Part shown: positions 10,962 through 20,521 of the stretch, one piece after another
Numbering within the stretch: position 1 is the first letter of the stretch
Layout of the letters: each line of letters opens with the position of its first letter
From: an uncultured Lachnospiraceae bacterium
Lineage (GTDB): Bacteria > Bacillota > Clostridia > Lachnospirales > Lachnospiraceae
Length of the DNA stretch: 64,000 nucleotides
NCBI GenBank assembly: GCA_902781505.1
Contig: CACZJL010000001.1
Span: 1 to 64,000, forward strand
Direction of reading: 5' to 3'
Program-made: the position numbers and the translations under genes
Notes under the pieces: generated by a model
Seen by the model: the letters and a program-made list of their open reading frames with translations, nothing else
What the model was told of the DNA's origin: nothing
Database searches by the model: none

Positions 10962-11672
10962 ATGGATATTCGTATTAATAAATGGCTGTCACAGGCGGGA
11001 TATTGTTCCCGTCGTGCAGCAGATGAACTGATTAGTCAGGGAAGAGTTACGGTGGATGGAAGAATCGTCTCAGCCGGTGACAGAATTGATGAGAACGCAA
11101 CCGTTTTCGTAGATGGGAAGCAAGTGGTGAAAGAGGAAGATGAAGTCTTAATTGCCTTTTATAAGCCACGTGGAATCGTTTCTACCACAACGGATAAACA
11201 GGGTAAGAATAACGTAATCGATTTCTTAAATTACAAGAAAAGAATCTATCCAATCGGCCGTCTTGACAAGGATTCCGAAGGACTTCTGTTTCTTACAAAT
11301 AATGGTGAAGTGATGAACCGCATGATTAAGGCGGATCTTCATCATGAAAAGGAATACATCGTTGGAATTAATAAGCCGGTTACGGAAGAATTTCTTGAAA
11401 CCATGCGAAATGGGATATTCCTTAAAGAGCTGAATAAGACCACGGCGAAATGCAAGGTTGAGAAACTCTCTGATAAGACCTTTAAAATCGTGCTGATTCA
11501 GGGGATGAACAGACAAATCAGACGAATGTGTGAGTTCTGTGGCTGTAAGGTAACGAAACTGAAACGGGTACGTATTATGAATGTACTTCTTGGCAATCTG
11601 CTGCCGGGACAGTACAGAAATCTGACGAGGGCAGAATACGACGAACTGATGAAGGAGCTTGGGCTGAAATGA
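10962..11672 (+). CDS. rluF: 23S rRNA pseudouridine synthase, RluF type
   Basis: Converts uridine to pseudouridine in rRNA; RluF acts near position 2604 of 23S rRNA. The 236 residues hold an N-terminal S4 RNA-binding domain (about 2-60, RINKWLSQAGYCSRR) and a catalytic domain with GRLDKDSEGLLFLTN (catalytic D in GRLDKD, about residue 102). The blocks QGMNRQIRRMCE and VRIMN point to RluF rather than RluB or RsuA. A GGGG site precedes the ATG. Its TGA overlaps the ligA start, so the two are coupled. Confidence 0.88.
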   Translation: MDIRINKWLSQAGYCSRRAADELISQGRVTVDGRIVSAGDRIDENATVFVDGKQVVKEEDEVLIAFYKPRGIVSTTTDKQGKNNVIDFLNYKKRIYPIGRLDKDSEGLLFLTNNGEVMNRMIKADLHHEKEYIVGINKPVTEEFLETMRNGIFLKELNKTTAKCKVEKLSDKTFKIVLIQGMNRQIRRMCEFCGCKVTKLKRVRIMNVLLGNLLPGQYRNLTRAEYDELMKELGLK

Positions 11673-13708
11673 TGAATTCTGAAGAATTAAACGGATTAAT
11701 TGAAGACAGAAGCGGAACGGATGCAGATCGCATGAAGCGACTGATTACCGTGTTAAACGAGGCCGGCAGGGCATATTATGCCGAGGGCAACGAAATCATG
11801 AGCAATTTCCAGTACGATGCGCTCTATGATGAGCTTGTCTCACTCGAAGAAAAGACCGGAACCATTCTTTCAAGCTCTCCGACACAGAATGTCGGCTATG
11901 AAACCTTAAGTGAGCTTCCGAAAGAACGCCATGCGTCTCCGATGCTCTCCTTAAACAAGACCAAGAGTCCGGATGAGCTTGTTTCCTGGATTGATAATCA
12001 GGAAGCACTTCTTTCCTGGAAAATGGACGGATTAACGGTTGTTCTGACCTTTGAAAACGGAAAGCTGGAAAAGGCTGTTACCCGTGGTAACGGCGAGGTT
12101 GGTGAAATCATCACAAATAACGCGAAGGTTTTTAAAAACGTTCCTGTTTCCATACCATTTAAGGGAAGACTTGTACTGCGTGGTGAAGCAATCATTACCT
12201 ATTCTGATTTTGAAAAGATCAATGAGACAATCGGAGATGCGGATGCAAAGTATAAGAATCCGAGAAATCTCTGCTCAGGTTCTGTAAGACAGCTGAACAA
12301 TAAGATTACAGCAGAACGTAACGTCAGATTTTATGCATTTACCCTGGTTTCTGCAACAAATCTGAACGAAGACGGGACAGATGCTGATGCCGTCGATTTT
12401 AAAAATTCAAGAGAAGAGCAGTTTAAGTGGCTGAAAGAACTTGGATTTACCGTTGTGGGATACAAAAGAGTGACAGCAGCAGATTTAAAGGATTCAATTT
12501 CAGAATTCCAGGCGAGAATTGCAGAAAATGACTTTCCGTCTGACGGTCTGGTTCTGACAATTGATGATATCGCTTACGGCGAATCACTTGGAAGAACAGC
12601 AAAATTCCCGAGAAATGCCATTGCGTTAAAGTGGCAGGATGAAACGGCAGAGACTACCTTACAGAAGATTGAATGGTCCGCTTCAAGAACCGGTCTGATT
12701 AATCCGGTTGCCGTCTTTGATACCGTAGAACTTGAAGGTACGAAGGTTTCAAGAGCGTCTGTTCATAATGTTTCGATTGTAGAAAGCCTCGAGCTTGGTG
12801 TGGGAGATAGGATTACCGTATTTAAAGCCAATATGATTATTCCTCAGATTGCGGAAAATCTCACCAGAAGCGGTAATATTCTGATTCCTTCCGTGTGCCC
12901 TGTGTGCGGAAGTCCTACTGAGATTTTGATGGATGGCGATACGAAAACGCTTGTTTGTCCTAACCCGGAATGCACAGCAAAGCACGTAAAGAGATTTTCT
13001 CATTTTGTTGCCAGAGACGCGATGAATATCGATGGACTTTCTGAGGCGACTCTTGAAAAGCTGATAAATAAGAAAATCTTAAGATTCTTCCATGATTTAT
13101 ATCACTTAGACCGCTATGCGGATGAGATTATGGACATGGAAGGCTTTGGTAAGAAATCCTTTGAAAAACTGCTCGCAGCAGTTGAGGCGTCAAGAGAGAC
13201 AACGCTTGACCGCGTTCTCTACGGAATTGGAATTGCGAATATCGGACTCTCAACAGCCAGACTCATCAGCAGACATTTCGATGAGGATGTCGACAGCGTG
13301 GTACATGCAACTGCAAGTCAGTTGACAGAGATTGACGGTGTAGGTGAAGTGATTGCAGATGCCTTCGTCAGCTATTTCTCTGATATTTCACTGACTCGTG
13401 ATTTCTTCGCTCTGTTAGTGGAGCTGAACCTGAAGAAGGAAGAGAGAACGACCGAATCACCGATTACCGGTAAGATCTTCGTAATTACAGGTTCTTTAGA
13501 GCACTTAAAGTCGAGAAACGAACTGAAGGATTTGATTGAGTCACTGGGGGCGAAGGTAGCAGGTTCCGTTTCCAAAAATACAGATTATCTGATTAATAAT
13601 GACAGTCTGTCCAATTCTGCGAAGAATACAAAAGCGAAGCAGTTAGGTACTGAAATCATCACGGAAGAAGAGTTCCTTAAACTTGTAAACCGCGAGGATT
13701 TATTGTAA
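11669..13708 (+). CDS. ligA: NAD+-dependent DNA ligase
   Basis: Seals nicks in DNA for replication and repair using NAD+. The 679 residues follow the family order: an Ia region (residues about 20-80), adenylation domain with KMDG (K118, the adenylated lysine), OB fold, a four-Cys zinc finger (C410, C413, C430, C435), helix-hairpin-helix repeats (about 440-590) and a C-terminal BRCT domain (about 594-679). Two ATG codons in a row (11669, 11672) could start it; both overlap or touch the rluF stop. Confidence 0.97.
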   Translation: MMNSEELNGLIEDRSGTDADRMKRLITVLNEAGRAYYAEGNEIMSNFQYDALYDELVSLEEKTGTILSSSPTQNVGYETLSELPKERHASPMLSLNKTKSPDELVSWIDNQEALLSWKMDGLTVVLTFENGKLEKAVTRGNGEVGEIITNNAKVFKNVPVSIPFKGRLVLRGEAIITYSDFEKINETIGDADAKYKNPRNLCSGSVRQLNNKITAERNVRFYAFTLVSATNLNEDGTDADAVDFKNSREEQFKWLKELGFTVVGYKRVTAADLKDSISEFQARIAENDFPSDGLVLTIDDIAYGESLGRTAKFPRNAIALKWQDETAETTLQKIEWSASRTGLINPVAVFDTVELEGTKVSRASVHNVSIVESLELGVGDRITVFKANMIIPQIAENLTRSGNILIPSVCPVCGSPTEILMDGDTKTLVCPNPECTAKHVKRFSHFVARDAMNIDGLSEATLEKLINKKILRFFHDLYHLDRYADEIMDMEGFGKKSFEKLLAAVEASRETTLDRVLYGIGIANIGLSTARLISRHFDEDVDSVVHATASQLTEIDGVGEVIADAFVSYFSDISLTRDFFALLVELNLKKEERTTESPITGKIFVITGSLEHLKSRNELKDLIESLGAKVAGSVSKNTDYLINNDSLSNSAKNTKAKQLGTEIITEEEFLKLVNREDLL

Positions 13709-13766
13709 GATAGGCCTATTATTTATTTTATAAACAGACTAAAAATTCAGACTAGGGGTGATTCTT

Positions 13767-14699
13767 GTGCCAATAAAAATTCAGAATGATCTGCCGGCTA
13801 AGGCGCAGTTAGAAGCGGAAAATATCTTCGTCATGGACGAAAACCGTGCGCTGAGTCAGGATTTCCGTGCACTTCAGGTGCTGATTGTAAATCTGATGCC
13901 GTTAAAAGAACAGACAGAGCGCGATTTGCTGCGTTCTCTTTCTAATACACCTCTGCAGATTGATATTTCCTTCCTGCAGATGGAAAGCCATGTAAGCAAG
14001 AATACATCTCCACTGCACATGGAGAAATTCTATCTTACCTTTCCGGAAATCCGCCATAAAAAATTCGATGGAATGATTGTGACGGGAGCACCTGTTGAGA
14101 CACTCGATTTTGAACAGGTGAATTATTGGGATGAGCTTACTAAAGTGATGGACTGGGCTGAAACCCATGTAACCTCCTCTCTGTTTATCTGCTGGGGAGC
14201 ACAGGCTGGACTGTACCATTATTACAACATTCATAAGGTACTCAGAGACAAGAAGCTCTCCGGTATCTACTCACATCATGTGTTAAATCGTAAGGAGCCT
14301 CTTGTTCGTGGCTTTGATGATGTGTTTTTTGCACCACATTCAAGATACACAGAAGCATCCCGTGATGATATTTTAAATAATCCTGATTTCAAGGTGCTGG
14401 CTGATTCAAAGGAAGCCGGTATCTATCTGGTTCTTGCTAAAGATGGTAAGCAGGTATTCGTCATGGGTCATCCGGAATATGATCGCTATACATTAGACCG
14501 CGAATATAAGCGCGACGTCGGTAAGGGAATTGACCCGGATGTTCCGGTTCACTATTACCCGGATAATGATCCGACACAAAAGCCAAACTTAAGCTGGAGA
14601 AACCATGCAAATGCATTGTATTCCAACTGGCTGAACTACTATGTATATCAGATTACACCATATATTCTGGAAGATGATAAGGAAGAGGAGCTGGTATGA
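13767..14699 (+). CDS. metA: homoserine O-acetyltransferase (MetA fold)
   Basis: Activates homoserine for methionine synthesis. I set the start at GTG 13767 because AGGGGTG lies 6 bases ahead and the protein then begins MPIKI like its family; an upstream in-frame GTG (13758) falls inside that ribosome site. With this start the catalytic residues land at the textbook positions C142, H235 and E237. Residue 111 is glutamate (GAPVETL), which in Bacillus cereus MetA selects acetyl-CoA; E. coli has glycine there and uses succinyl-CoA. The 310 residues are full length. It is coupled to dtd (4-base overlap). Confidence 0.93.
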   Translation: MPIKIQNDLPAKAQLEAENIFVMDENRALSQDFRALQVLIVNLMPLKEQTERDLLRSLSNTPLQIDISFLQMESHVSKNTSPLHMEKFYLTFPEIRHKKFDGMIVTGAPVETLDFEQVNYWDELTKVMDWAETHVTSSLFICWGAQAGLYHYYNIHKVLRDKKLSGIYSHHVLNRKEPLVRGFDDVFFAPHSRYTEASRDDILNNPDFKVLADSKEAGIYLVLAKDGKQVFVMGHPEYDRYTLDREYKRDVGKGIDPDVPVHYYPDNDPTQKPNLSWRNHANALYSNWLNYYVYQITPYILEDDKEEELV

Positions 14700-15145
14700 G
14701 ATTTCTGATTCAGGTAGTAGCAAACGCCGAAGTAAAGGTCGACGGTGAAGTGACAGGAAAGATTGACAAGGGATTTCTTGTGTTCATCGGTCTGACTGAA
14801 GGCGATACAAAAGAGCTGGCCGAAAAGATGGTTCGGAAGATGTTGAATTTAAGAATTTTCGCAGATGAAAACGGAAAGACCAATCTTTCTCTTTCTGATG
14901 TATCCGGCGGAGTTCTTGCCATCAGTCAGTTCACGCTGTATGCGGATTGCCGCAAGGGCAACCGTCCAAATTTCCTGAAGGCAATGAAGCCACAGGAAGC
15001 AGAAGAGCTGTATGAATATTGTTTAAAAGAGATTGGAAAGACAATCCCGGATGTCGGACACGGTATTTTCGGTGCAGATATGAAAGTCAGCCTGTTAAAC
15101 GACGGTCCATTTACCATCATCCTGGATTCTGAGGAGATTTTTTAA
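14696..15145 (+). CDS. dtd: D-aminoacyl-tRNA deacylase
   Basis: Removes D-amino acids (and glycine mischarged on tRNA-Ala) from tRNA. The 149 residues are full length and show both family signatures: SQFTLYAD (about 77-84), and NDGPFT (about 136-141), whose Gly-cisPro-type region reads the chirality. It overlaps the metA end by 4 bases and is followed by an M50 protease gene starting 2 bases after its stop. Confidence 0.95.
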   Translation: MRFLIQVVANAEVKVDGEVTGKIDKGFLVFIGLTEGDTKELAEKMVRKMLNLRIFADENGKTNLSLSDVSGGVLAISQFTLYADCRKGNRPNFLKAMKPQEAEELYEYCLKEIGKTIPDVGHGIFGADMKVSLLNDGPFTIILDSEEIF

Positions 15146-15146
15146 T

Positions 15147-15809
15147 TTGAGTAATACCTTAAGTTTTTTATTTGCAATTCCGGCAACCCTTCTTGCTATT
15201 TGTATTCATGAGTTTTCTCATGCCTATGTCTCTTATCTTTTGGGAGACAGAAAAATAAAGGAAGAAGGGCGGATGTCACTGAATCCGCTGAAACACTTAG
15301 ACCCAATCGGGGCATTTTGTCTGGTCGTATTTCATTTTGGATGGGCAAGACCGGTTAAGGTGGATGCAAGTGCGTATAAGCACAGAAAAATAGGCTTCTT
15401 TTTAGTAAGTGCTGCGGGCCCTTTGAGTAATTTTCTGGTTGCTGCAATTGCAGTCTTAGCTGAAGTTGGCTTAAGTCTCTTTATGGGAGCGAGCATACAT
15501 AAGGGGTTCTTTGTGTATCTGTTTTTATATGTCGCTCTTGTGAATATCGGAATGGGAGTATTTAATCTGATTCCGGTGCCGCCGCTTGATGGCAGCAACA
15601 TGCTGTTCACCATTCTGCCATCAAATCTTTCAAAGAAAATTATGTTGGTTTCAAGATATTATCCATTTTTATTATTCTTTGTGATTTATGGACTTACCTA
15701 TGTGTTCAGTACGCAGATTGGAAGCCTTGATTATGCAATCTACAGCTGGATGATAGAGAAGGTGCTTCGTCTGTTTGGCATTGCAATTACCGGAAGCCCG
15801 ATTATGTAA
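15147..15809 (+). CDS. site-2 protease family (M50) membrane metalloprotease
   Basis: A 220-residue polytopic membrane protein with the zinc site HEFSH (21-25) in the first helix and a second motif PPLDGSN (about 147-153), whose aspartate is the third ligand. It belongs to the short M50B branch (like YwhC/Rv-type proteins), whose substrates are mostly unknown. The start is TTG at 15147 with GAGGAG about 11 bases ahead; translation may also be coupled to dtd, whose stop is adjacent. Confidence 0.88.
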   Translation: MSNTLSFLFAIPATLLAICIHEFSHAYVSYLLGDRKIKEEGRMSLNPLKHLDPIGAFCLVVFHFGWARPVKVDASAYKHRKIGFFLVSAAGPLSNFLVAAIAVLAEVGLSLFMGASIHKGFFVYLFLYVALVNIGMGVFNLIPVPPLDGSNMLFTILPSNLSKKIMLVSRYYPFLLFFVIYGLTYVFSTQIGSLDYAIYSWMIEKVLRLFGIAITGSPIM

Positions 15810-15818
15810 GGAGAAGTC

Positions 15819-16148
15819 ATGATAGATGAACATTCGATTCTGCCATTTAACTTTTTTTCTTATGGTGGAGTATATACGGGAGAAAAAAAGAATTTCAGAT
15901 ACAGACTGGCAAGAACCGGTGAAAAGGGAGCCTATATTCTGACAGCGTGGTTCTGGCCGGGACCGTTCTCCTTTGGTGCAACAAAGGAAGAGCTGATTAC
16001 ATCAAAGGAATTTGATTTTTCAGAAGAAGGACGGGAGCAGGCTATTGAATGGCTGAATGGAATCTACTCCGAAAATCAGGCAGAGTGGGAGAGTTCAGTC
16101 AATCTTACAGAAATGGATCAGAATTTAAAGCATCCACTGGAGCTTTAG
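15819..16148 (+). CDS. small conserved protein of unknown function
   Basis: A 109-residue soluble protein, rich in aromatic residues (FFSYGGVYTG near 12, WFWPGPFSF near 45), with an acidic C-terminal half. I recall similar unnamed proteins from Lachnospiraceae but cannot assign a function. AAGGAG lies 6 bases before the ATG, and the gap to the M50 gene is 9 bases, so it is the last gene of that operon. Confidence 0.7.
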   Translation: MIDEHSILPFNFFSYGGVYTGEKKNFRYRLARTGEKGAYILTAWFWPGPFSFGATKEELITSKEFDFSEEGREQAIEWLNGIYSENQAEWESSVNLTEMDQNLKHPLEL

Positions 16149-16195
16149 TTTTCAAAGCCTGATATTTGAAGCCTTTATTTTAAAACTGTGATAAT

Positions 16196-16243
16196 AAAAA
16201 AGCGAACGATTCGAGAAGTTTTACCTTTCAGTCGTTCGCTTTT
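16196..16243. terminator. bidirectional terminator
   Basis: A-rich 5' arm AAAAAGCGAACGA (16196-16208) pairs with TCGTTCGCTTTT (16232-16243) around a 23-base loop. It lies between two converging genes and has T-runs on both strands. Confidence 0.8.
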
Positions 16244-16248
16244 AGTGG

Positions 16249-17088
16249 TTAAAGAATAGAAATAAATTCAGGCTTACGCTTTTTAAAGACGGTGATATTT
16301 TTAAATCCGCAGTCTATGAGAATCTGACGGGCAAGTTCAAAGTGATCGCCTATACGGTCCGGTGTATGTGCATCAGAACCAAGGGTGATGATTTCGCCGC
16401 CAAGTTCTCTGTAGCGAGAGAGAATCCAGCGACGAGGGTTCGGCTCGTCACCTGATTTAAAGCCGGCGGTATTGAGCTCAATTCCTTTGCCAAGGGTGAT
16501 GATTTTCTTTAAAATGGCATCGATTACGTCCTGACAGTCTTTTAAGTTTGTTTTCGCTCTTGTTTCTGAATCCGGGATATATCTGGTGATGTAATCAATG
16601 TGTCCATACACGTCGAAATTATGGCAGCAGTCCAGATTATCGAGGATGGTATCAAGATACAGGTTAATCGATTTCGTAACGTCCTTACCCTCCCAGAAAG
16701 ACGGATAATACGGGTCCTTGCCCTCTACCAGATGGGAGGAGCCGATGATGAAGTCGAGCCTGTTTTTGCTGTCATAGGAATTGATTCTGTCGCAGCAGGA
16801 GCGCTGTAAACCTTGCTCTACGCCGATTCTTATATCAAGCGGCCCATTGTAAGATTTTACGATACTGGATAATGTGTTTTCGTAAGTTTCAAGCGGAAGC
16901 TGATATTCATCAGAGCTTTCTTCAAATGGCCAGTCAAAATCGTTGTGATCGGTGAAAATGAGGCCTCGTAACCCCAGTGATTCTGCGGCAGTACAGATTT
17001 CTTTCACGTCTGCATCAGAATCGGTTGAGAAGTGCGTGTGCACGTGACAGTCAAAAAGGTTTGGATGGATTGTGCTGACATTTGCCAT
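16249..17088 (-). CDS. hisK: histidinol-phosphatase, PHP family
   Basis: Removes phosphate from histidinol phosphate, the step before HisD. The PHP metal motif is at the start (FDCHVHTHFSTDSDAD). Further ligand blocks are FTDHNDF, EQG, GSSH, and GSDAHTPDRIGDHF near the C-terminus. I chose ATG 17088 (GAGG 9 bases ahead), giving 279 residues, the usual length; an in-frame start at 17214 would add 42 residues unlike the family. Other PHP enzymes look similar, but the window's other his genes lack a phosphatase, which supports this role. Confidence 0.82.
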   Translation of the reverse strand: MANVSTIHPNLFDCHVHTHFSTDSDADVKEICTAAESLGLRGLIFTDHNDFDWPFEESSDEYQLPLETYENTLSSIVKSYNGPLDIRIGVEQGLQRSCCDRINSYDSKNRLDFIIGSSHLVEGKDPYYPSFWEGKDVTKSINLYLDTILDNLDCCHNFDVYGHIDYITRYIPDSETRAKTNLKDCQDVIDAILKKIITLGKGIELNTAGFKSGDEPNPRRWILSRYRELGGEIITLGSDAHTPDRIGDHFELARQILIDCGFKNITVFKKRKPEFISIL

Positions 17089-17208
17089 GATTATGTACCT
17101 CAATTGCTTAATGTATACATAACTATAATACATTTTTAGCGTTTCATCCATGGTTTCGGGGAGAATCTTTGTTAAATATGATGAATCTATGAAAATTGTT
17201 TTTTTTAC

Positions 17209-17237
17209 TTGCACTTAAACGGCTGATTGAGTAGAAT
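17209..17237 (+). promoter_or_regulatory. promoter of gap
   Basis: TTGCAC (17209-17214) and TAGAAT (17232-17237) with a 17-base spacer, about 50 bases before the gap start and its AGGAGG site. Confidence 0.65.
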
Positions 17238-17288
17238 ACTATATAGTTGATTATAAATTAACAAACTAATTCTTTAGGAGGAATTATT

Positions 17289-18323
17289 ATGGCAGTAAAG
17301 GTAGCTATCAACGGTTTTGGACGTATTGGTCGTCTTGCATTCAGACAGATGTTCGGTGCAGAAGGATACGAGATTGTTGCAATCAACGATCTTACAACAC
17401 CTTCTATGCTCGCTCATCTTTTAAAGTATGATTCTTCACAGGGTAGATACATTGGTCTTGGAGAAGAAGATCAGGTAACAGCTGATGATGAAGCTGGTAC
17501 AATCACAGTTAAGGGTAAGACTCTTAAGATTTATGCATTCCCTGATGCAAATAATTGTCCTTGGGGCGAAATCGGCGTTGACGTAGTTCTCGAGTGCTCT
17601 GGTTTCTACACATCTAAGGCTAAGGCACAGGCTCATATCAATGCCGGTGCTAAGAAGGTTGTTATTTCCGCTCCAGCCGGAAACGATCTTCCAACAATCG
17701 TTTACAACGTAAACCATAAAACATTAACAGCAGAAGATAAAATCATCTCCGCTGCATCTTGCACAACAAACTGCTTAGCTCCAATGGCTAAGGCTCTTAA
17801 CGACTACGCTCCAATCGCTTCCGGTATCATGACAACAATTCATGCTTACACAGGTGATCAGATGATCCTCGATGGTCCTCAGAGAAAGGGCGATAAGAGA
17901 AGAGCAAGAGCCGGTGCGATTAACATCGTTCCTAACTCTACAGGTGCCGCTAAGGCTATCGGCCTTGTTATCCCAGAGCTTAACGGTAAGCTCATCGGCG
18001 GCGCTCAGCGTGTTCCAACTCCAACAGGTTCTACAACAATCCTTGATGCTGTAGTTACATCCGATAAGGAAGTAACAGTAGATGCAATTAATGCAGCTAT
18101 GAAGGCTCAGGCTACAGAGTCCTTTGGTTACAACACAGAAGAAATCGTTTCTTCCGATATCGTTGGCATGAGATTTGGTTCCCTTTTCGATGCTACACAG
18201 ACAAAGGTTACAAAGGCTTCTGACAACACATACCTCGTACAGGTAGTTTCCTGGTATGATAACGAAAACTCTTACACATCTCAGATGGTAAGAACAATTA
18301 AGTACTTCGCTGAATTAGGCTAA
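17289..18323 (+). CDS. gap: glyceraldehyde-3-phosphate dehydrogenase
   Basis: Oxidises glyceraldehyde-3-phosphate with NAD+ and phosphate in glycolysis. The 344 residues show the nucleotide-binding start [12 protein letters not shown] (8-19) and the catalytic block [12 protein letters not shown] with C158. N34-D35 follow the second strand, consistent with NAD+ preference. Codon use is strongly biased and the ribosome site is near-perfect, as expected for a very abundant enzyme. It heads the gap-pgk-tpiA-gpmI cluster, but a hairpin behind it may cut transcription. Confidence 0.98.
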   Translation: MAVKVAINGFGRIGRLAFRQMFGAEGYEIVAINDLTTPSMLAHLLKYDSSQGRYIGLGEEDQVTADDEAGTITVKGKTLKIYAFPDANNCPWGEIGVDVVLECSGFYTSKAKAQAHINAGAKKVVISAPAGNDLPTIVYNVNHKTLTAEDKIISAASCTTNCLAPMAKALNDYAPIASGIMTTIHAYTGDQMILDGPQRKGDKRRARAGAINIVPNSTGAAKAIGLVIPELNGKLIGGAQRVPTPTGSTTILDAVVTSDKEVTVDAINAAMKAQATESFGYNTEEIVSSDIVGMRFGSLFDATQTKVTKASDNTYLVQVVSWYDNENSYTSQMVRTIKYFAELG

Positions 18324-18362
18324 TCCTACCTCAGTACTCAAGTACGCTCCGTAACTGACTTT

Positions 18363-18410
18363 AACCGGGGAGGAATAATCGGTGACCGATTGTTTTTCTC
18401 CGGTTTTTTT
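18363..18410 (+). terminator. terminator or attenuator between gap and pgk
   Basis: Outer arms AACCGG.GAG / CTCCGGTT enclose an inner perfect hairpin AATCGG-TGA-CCGATT, and eight T follow (18403-18410). Read-through would let pgk share the gap message at a lower level; no clear promoter was found between this hairpin and pgk. Confidence 0.8.
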
Positions 18411-18439
18411 AAAAAATTTAATCAAGGGAGGGTCATAAC

Positions 18440-19633
18440 GTGTTAAATAAAAAGACAGTTGATGACATCAATGTAAAAGGCCAAAGAGTACTTGTCAGAT
18501 GTGATTTCAATGTACCACTTGATGGTGACAGAATCACAGATGAGACACGTCTCGTTGCAGCACTTCCAACAATTAAGAAGCTTATTGGCGATGGTGGTAA
18601 GGTAATTCTCTGTTCTCATTTAGGCAAGCCAAAGGGTGCTGATCCAGCATTTTCTCTTGCTCCGGTAGCAAAGAGACTTACTGAGCTTTTAGGTCAGGAA
18701 GTTAAGTTCGCAGCTGATGATACTGTTGTTGGTGAAAACGCTAAGGCAGCTGTAGCAGCTATGAACGATGGCGATGTAATTCTGTTACAGAATACTCGTT
18801 ACAGAGCTGAAGAAACGAAGAATGGCGATGAATTCTCCAAGGACCTCGCTTCAATCGCTGACGTATTCGTAAACGATGCATTCGGTACAGCTCACAGAGC
18901 ACATTGCTCTAACGTTGGTGTTACAAAGTATGTTGATACAGCCGTAGTTGGTTACCTTATGGAGAAGGAAATTAACTTCCTTGGTAACGCTGTTAATAAC
19001 CCTGTTCGTCCATTTGTAGCAATCTTAGGCGGTTCTAAGGTTTCTTCCAAAATTTCCGTAATTAATAACCTTCTTGACAAGGTAGACACACTCATCATCG
19101 GTGGTGGTATGTCCTACACATTCCAGAAGGCTAAGGGCGGCAATGTTGGTCAGTCACTTGTAGAGAATGACTACCTTGACTACGCTAAGGAAATGATGGA
19201 GAAGGCTGAAGCTAAGGGTGTTAAGATGCTTATTCCTGTAGATACAGTAGTAACTAAGGAATTTGCTAATGATACTCCTTTCCATGTAGTGGATGCCGGA
19301 CATCAGGCAGATGATGACATGGGTATGGATATTGGTCCAAAGACATGTGAACTTTACAAGGACGCTCTTAAGGACGCTAAGACTGTTGTCTGGAATGGAC
19401 CTATGGGCGTATTCGAGTTCCCTAACTTCGCAGCTGGTACAGTTGCAGTGGCAGAAGAACTCGCTCAGCTCAAAGGAGCTACAACTATCATTGGTGGCGG
19501 TGATTCCGCTGCTGCTGTAAATAATCTTGGATTCGGTGATAAGATGACTCATATTAGTACTGGCGGTGGTGCATCACTTGAATTCTTAGAAGGTAAGGAA
19601 TTACCGGGCGTTGTTGCAGCAAACGATAAGTAA
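18440..19633 (+). CDS. pgk: phosphoglycerate kinase
   Basis: Makes ATP from 1,3-bisphosphoglycerate. The 397 residues are standard. It begins at GTG 18440 with GGGAGGG ahead. The N-terminal substrate block [11 protein letters not shown] (about 17-27) and the HLGKPKG block (about 60-66) bind the phosphoglycerate; the C-terminal GGGDSAAAV block binds nucleotide. Codon use is biased as in gap. The gene is separated from gap and tpiA by hairpins, so each may have its own level. Confidence 0.97.
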   Translation: MLNKKTVDDINVKGQRVLVRCDFNVPLDGDRITDETRLVAALPTIKKLIGDGGKVILCSHLGKPKGADPAFSLAPVAKRLTELLGQEVKFAADDTVVGENAKAAVAAMNDGDVILLQNTRYRAEETKNGDEFSKDLASIADVFVNDAFGTAHRAHCSNVGVTKYVDTAVVGYLMEKEINFLGNAVNNPVRPFVAILGGSKVSSKISVINNLLDKVDTLIIGGGMSYTFQKAKGGNVGQSLVENDYLDYAKEMMEKAEAKGVKMLIPVDTVVTKEFANDTPFHVVDAGHQADDDMGMDIGPKTCELYKDALKDAKTVVWNGPMGVFEFPNFAAGTVAVAEELAQLKGATTIIGGGDSAAAVNNLGFGDKMTHISTGGGASLEFLEGKELPGVVAANDK

Positions 19634-19640
19634 TTTATTT

Positions 19641-19670
19641 GACCGCGCTTGCAATTTAAGCGCGGTCTTT
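19641..19670 (+). terminator. hairpin between pgk and tpiA
   Basis: A perfect 10-bp GC-rich stem (19641-19650 / 19658-19667) with a 7-base loop is followed by only three T. It may be a leaky terminator or an mRNA-stabilising hairpin. Confidence 0.6.
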
Positions 19671-19735
19671 ACAATTAAAAAGCAGAACACCTTTACGATG
19701 TGCGCGCTTATTCCTAAGCGAGGGAGGACAATATT

Positions 19736-20482
19736 ATGCGTAGGAAAGTAGTTGCAGGCAATTGGAAAATGAACATGACTCCAACTCAGGCAAAGGTTCT
19801 GGTTAAGAGCCTTGCTGATGAGGTTAAGGGAGCAGAAGCAGAAGTAATTTACTGCGTTCCGGCAATTGACATTACAACCGTAGCAGATGCAATCAGGAGT
19901 ACGGATGTAAAACTTGGTGCCGAGAACATGTATTATGAAGAAAAGGGTGCGTATACCGGTGAAGTTTCGCCGGAAATGCTGGTTGATGCAGGGGTTCAGT
20001 ATATTATTATCGGACACTCTGAGAGAAGACAGTTATTTAATGAGGATGATACAGTCGTAAACAAAAAGGTTTTGAAAGCGTTAGAACATGATCTTACGCC
20101 GATTATTTGCTGTGGTGAAACTTTAGAGCAGCGCGAGGCAGGAGTCGCACTGCCCTTTATTGAAGGTCAGATTAAAGCTGCGCTTGAAGGCGTAACTGCA
20201 GAACAGATTAAGAAAAGTCTGATTGCCTATGAACCAATCTGGGCAATTGGTACCGGTAAGGTCGCAACAACAGAGCAGGCTCAGGAAGTTTGTGCTGCAA
20301 TCCGTGGTGTACTTGGCAACATCTACGATAAGGAAACAGCAGAAGAGGTACATATCCTCTACGGCGGCAGTGTAAAACCTGATAATGCTAAAGCAATCTT
20401 TGAACAGCCGGATATTGATGGCGGTTTAGTAGGTGGTGCATCTCTTACGCTTGACTTTGCGAAGATTGTGAATTATAAATAA
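19736..20482 (+). CDS. tpiA: triosephosphate isomerase
   Basis: Interconverts dihydroxyacetone phosphate and glyceraldehyde-3-phosphate. The 248-residue TIM barrel shows K11 (GNWKMN), the electrophile H94 (IIGHSERR), the general base E166 ([11 protein letters not shown], including the mobile loop) and the phosphate block [17 protein letters not shown] site lies before the ATG. It is in the glycolytic cluster between pgk and gpmI. Confidence 0.98.
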   Translation: MRRKVVAGNWKMNMTPTQAKVLVKSLADEVKGAEAEVIYCVPAIDITTVADAIRSTDVKLGAENMYYEEKGAYTGEVSPEMLVDAGVQYIIIGHSERRQLFNEDDTVVNKKVLKALEHDLTPIICCGETLEQREAGVALPFIEGQIKAALEGVTAEQIKKSLIAYEPIWAIGTGKVATTEQAQEVCAAIRGVLGNIYDKETAEEVHILYGGSVKPDNAKAIFEQPDIDGGLVGGASLTLDFAKIVNYK

Positions 20483-20521
20483 GCAAGTAAGTTTTAAATT
20501 TTGAAAGGCAGGATATAAACA

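Noticed and set aside
13709..13766. SAM riboswitch before metA
   Set aside because: The gap is only 58 bases, too short for a SAM riboswitch, and no matching stems are present.
13758..13766. Upstream GTG as metA start
   Set aside because: It overlaps the ribosome site, and only the later GTG puts the catalytic residues at the family positions 111, 142, 235 and 237.
16249..17214. Longer start for the PHP phosphatase
   Set aside because: The extra 42 residues are unlike the family and run into the shared upstream region; ATG 17088 has a ribosome site and gives the usual length.
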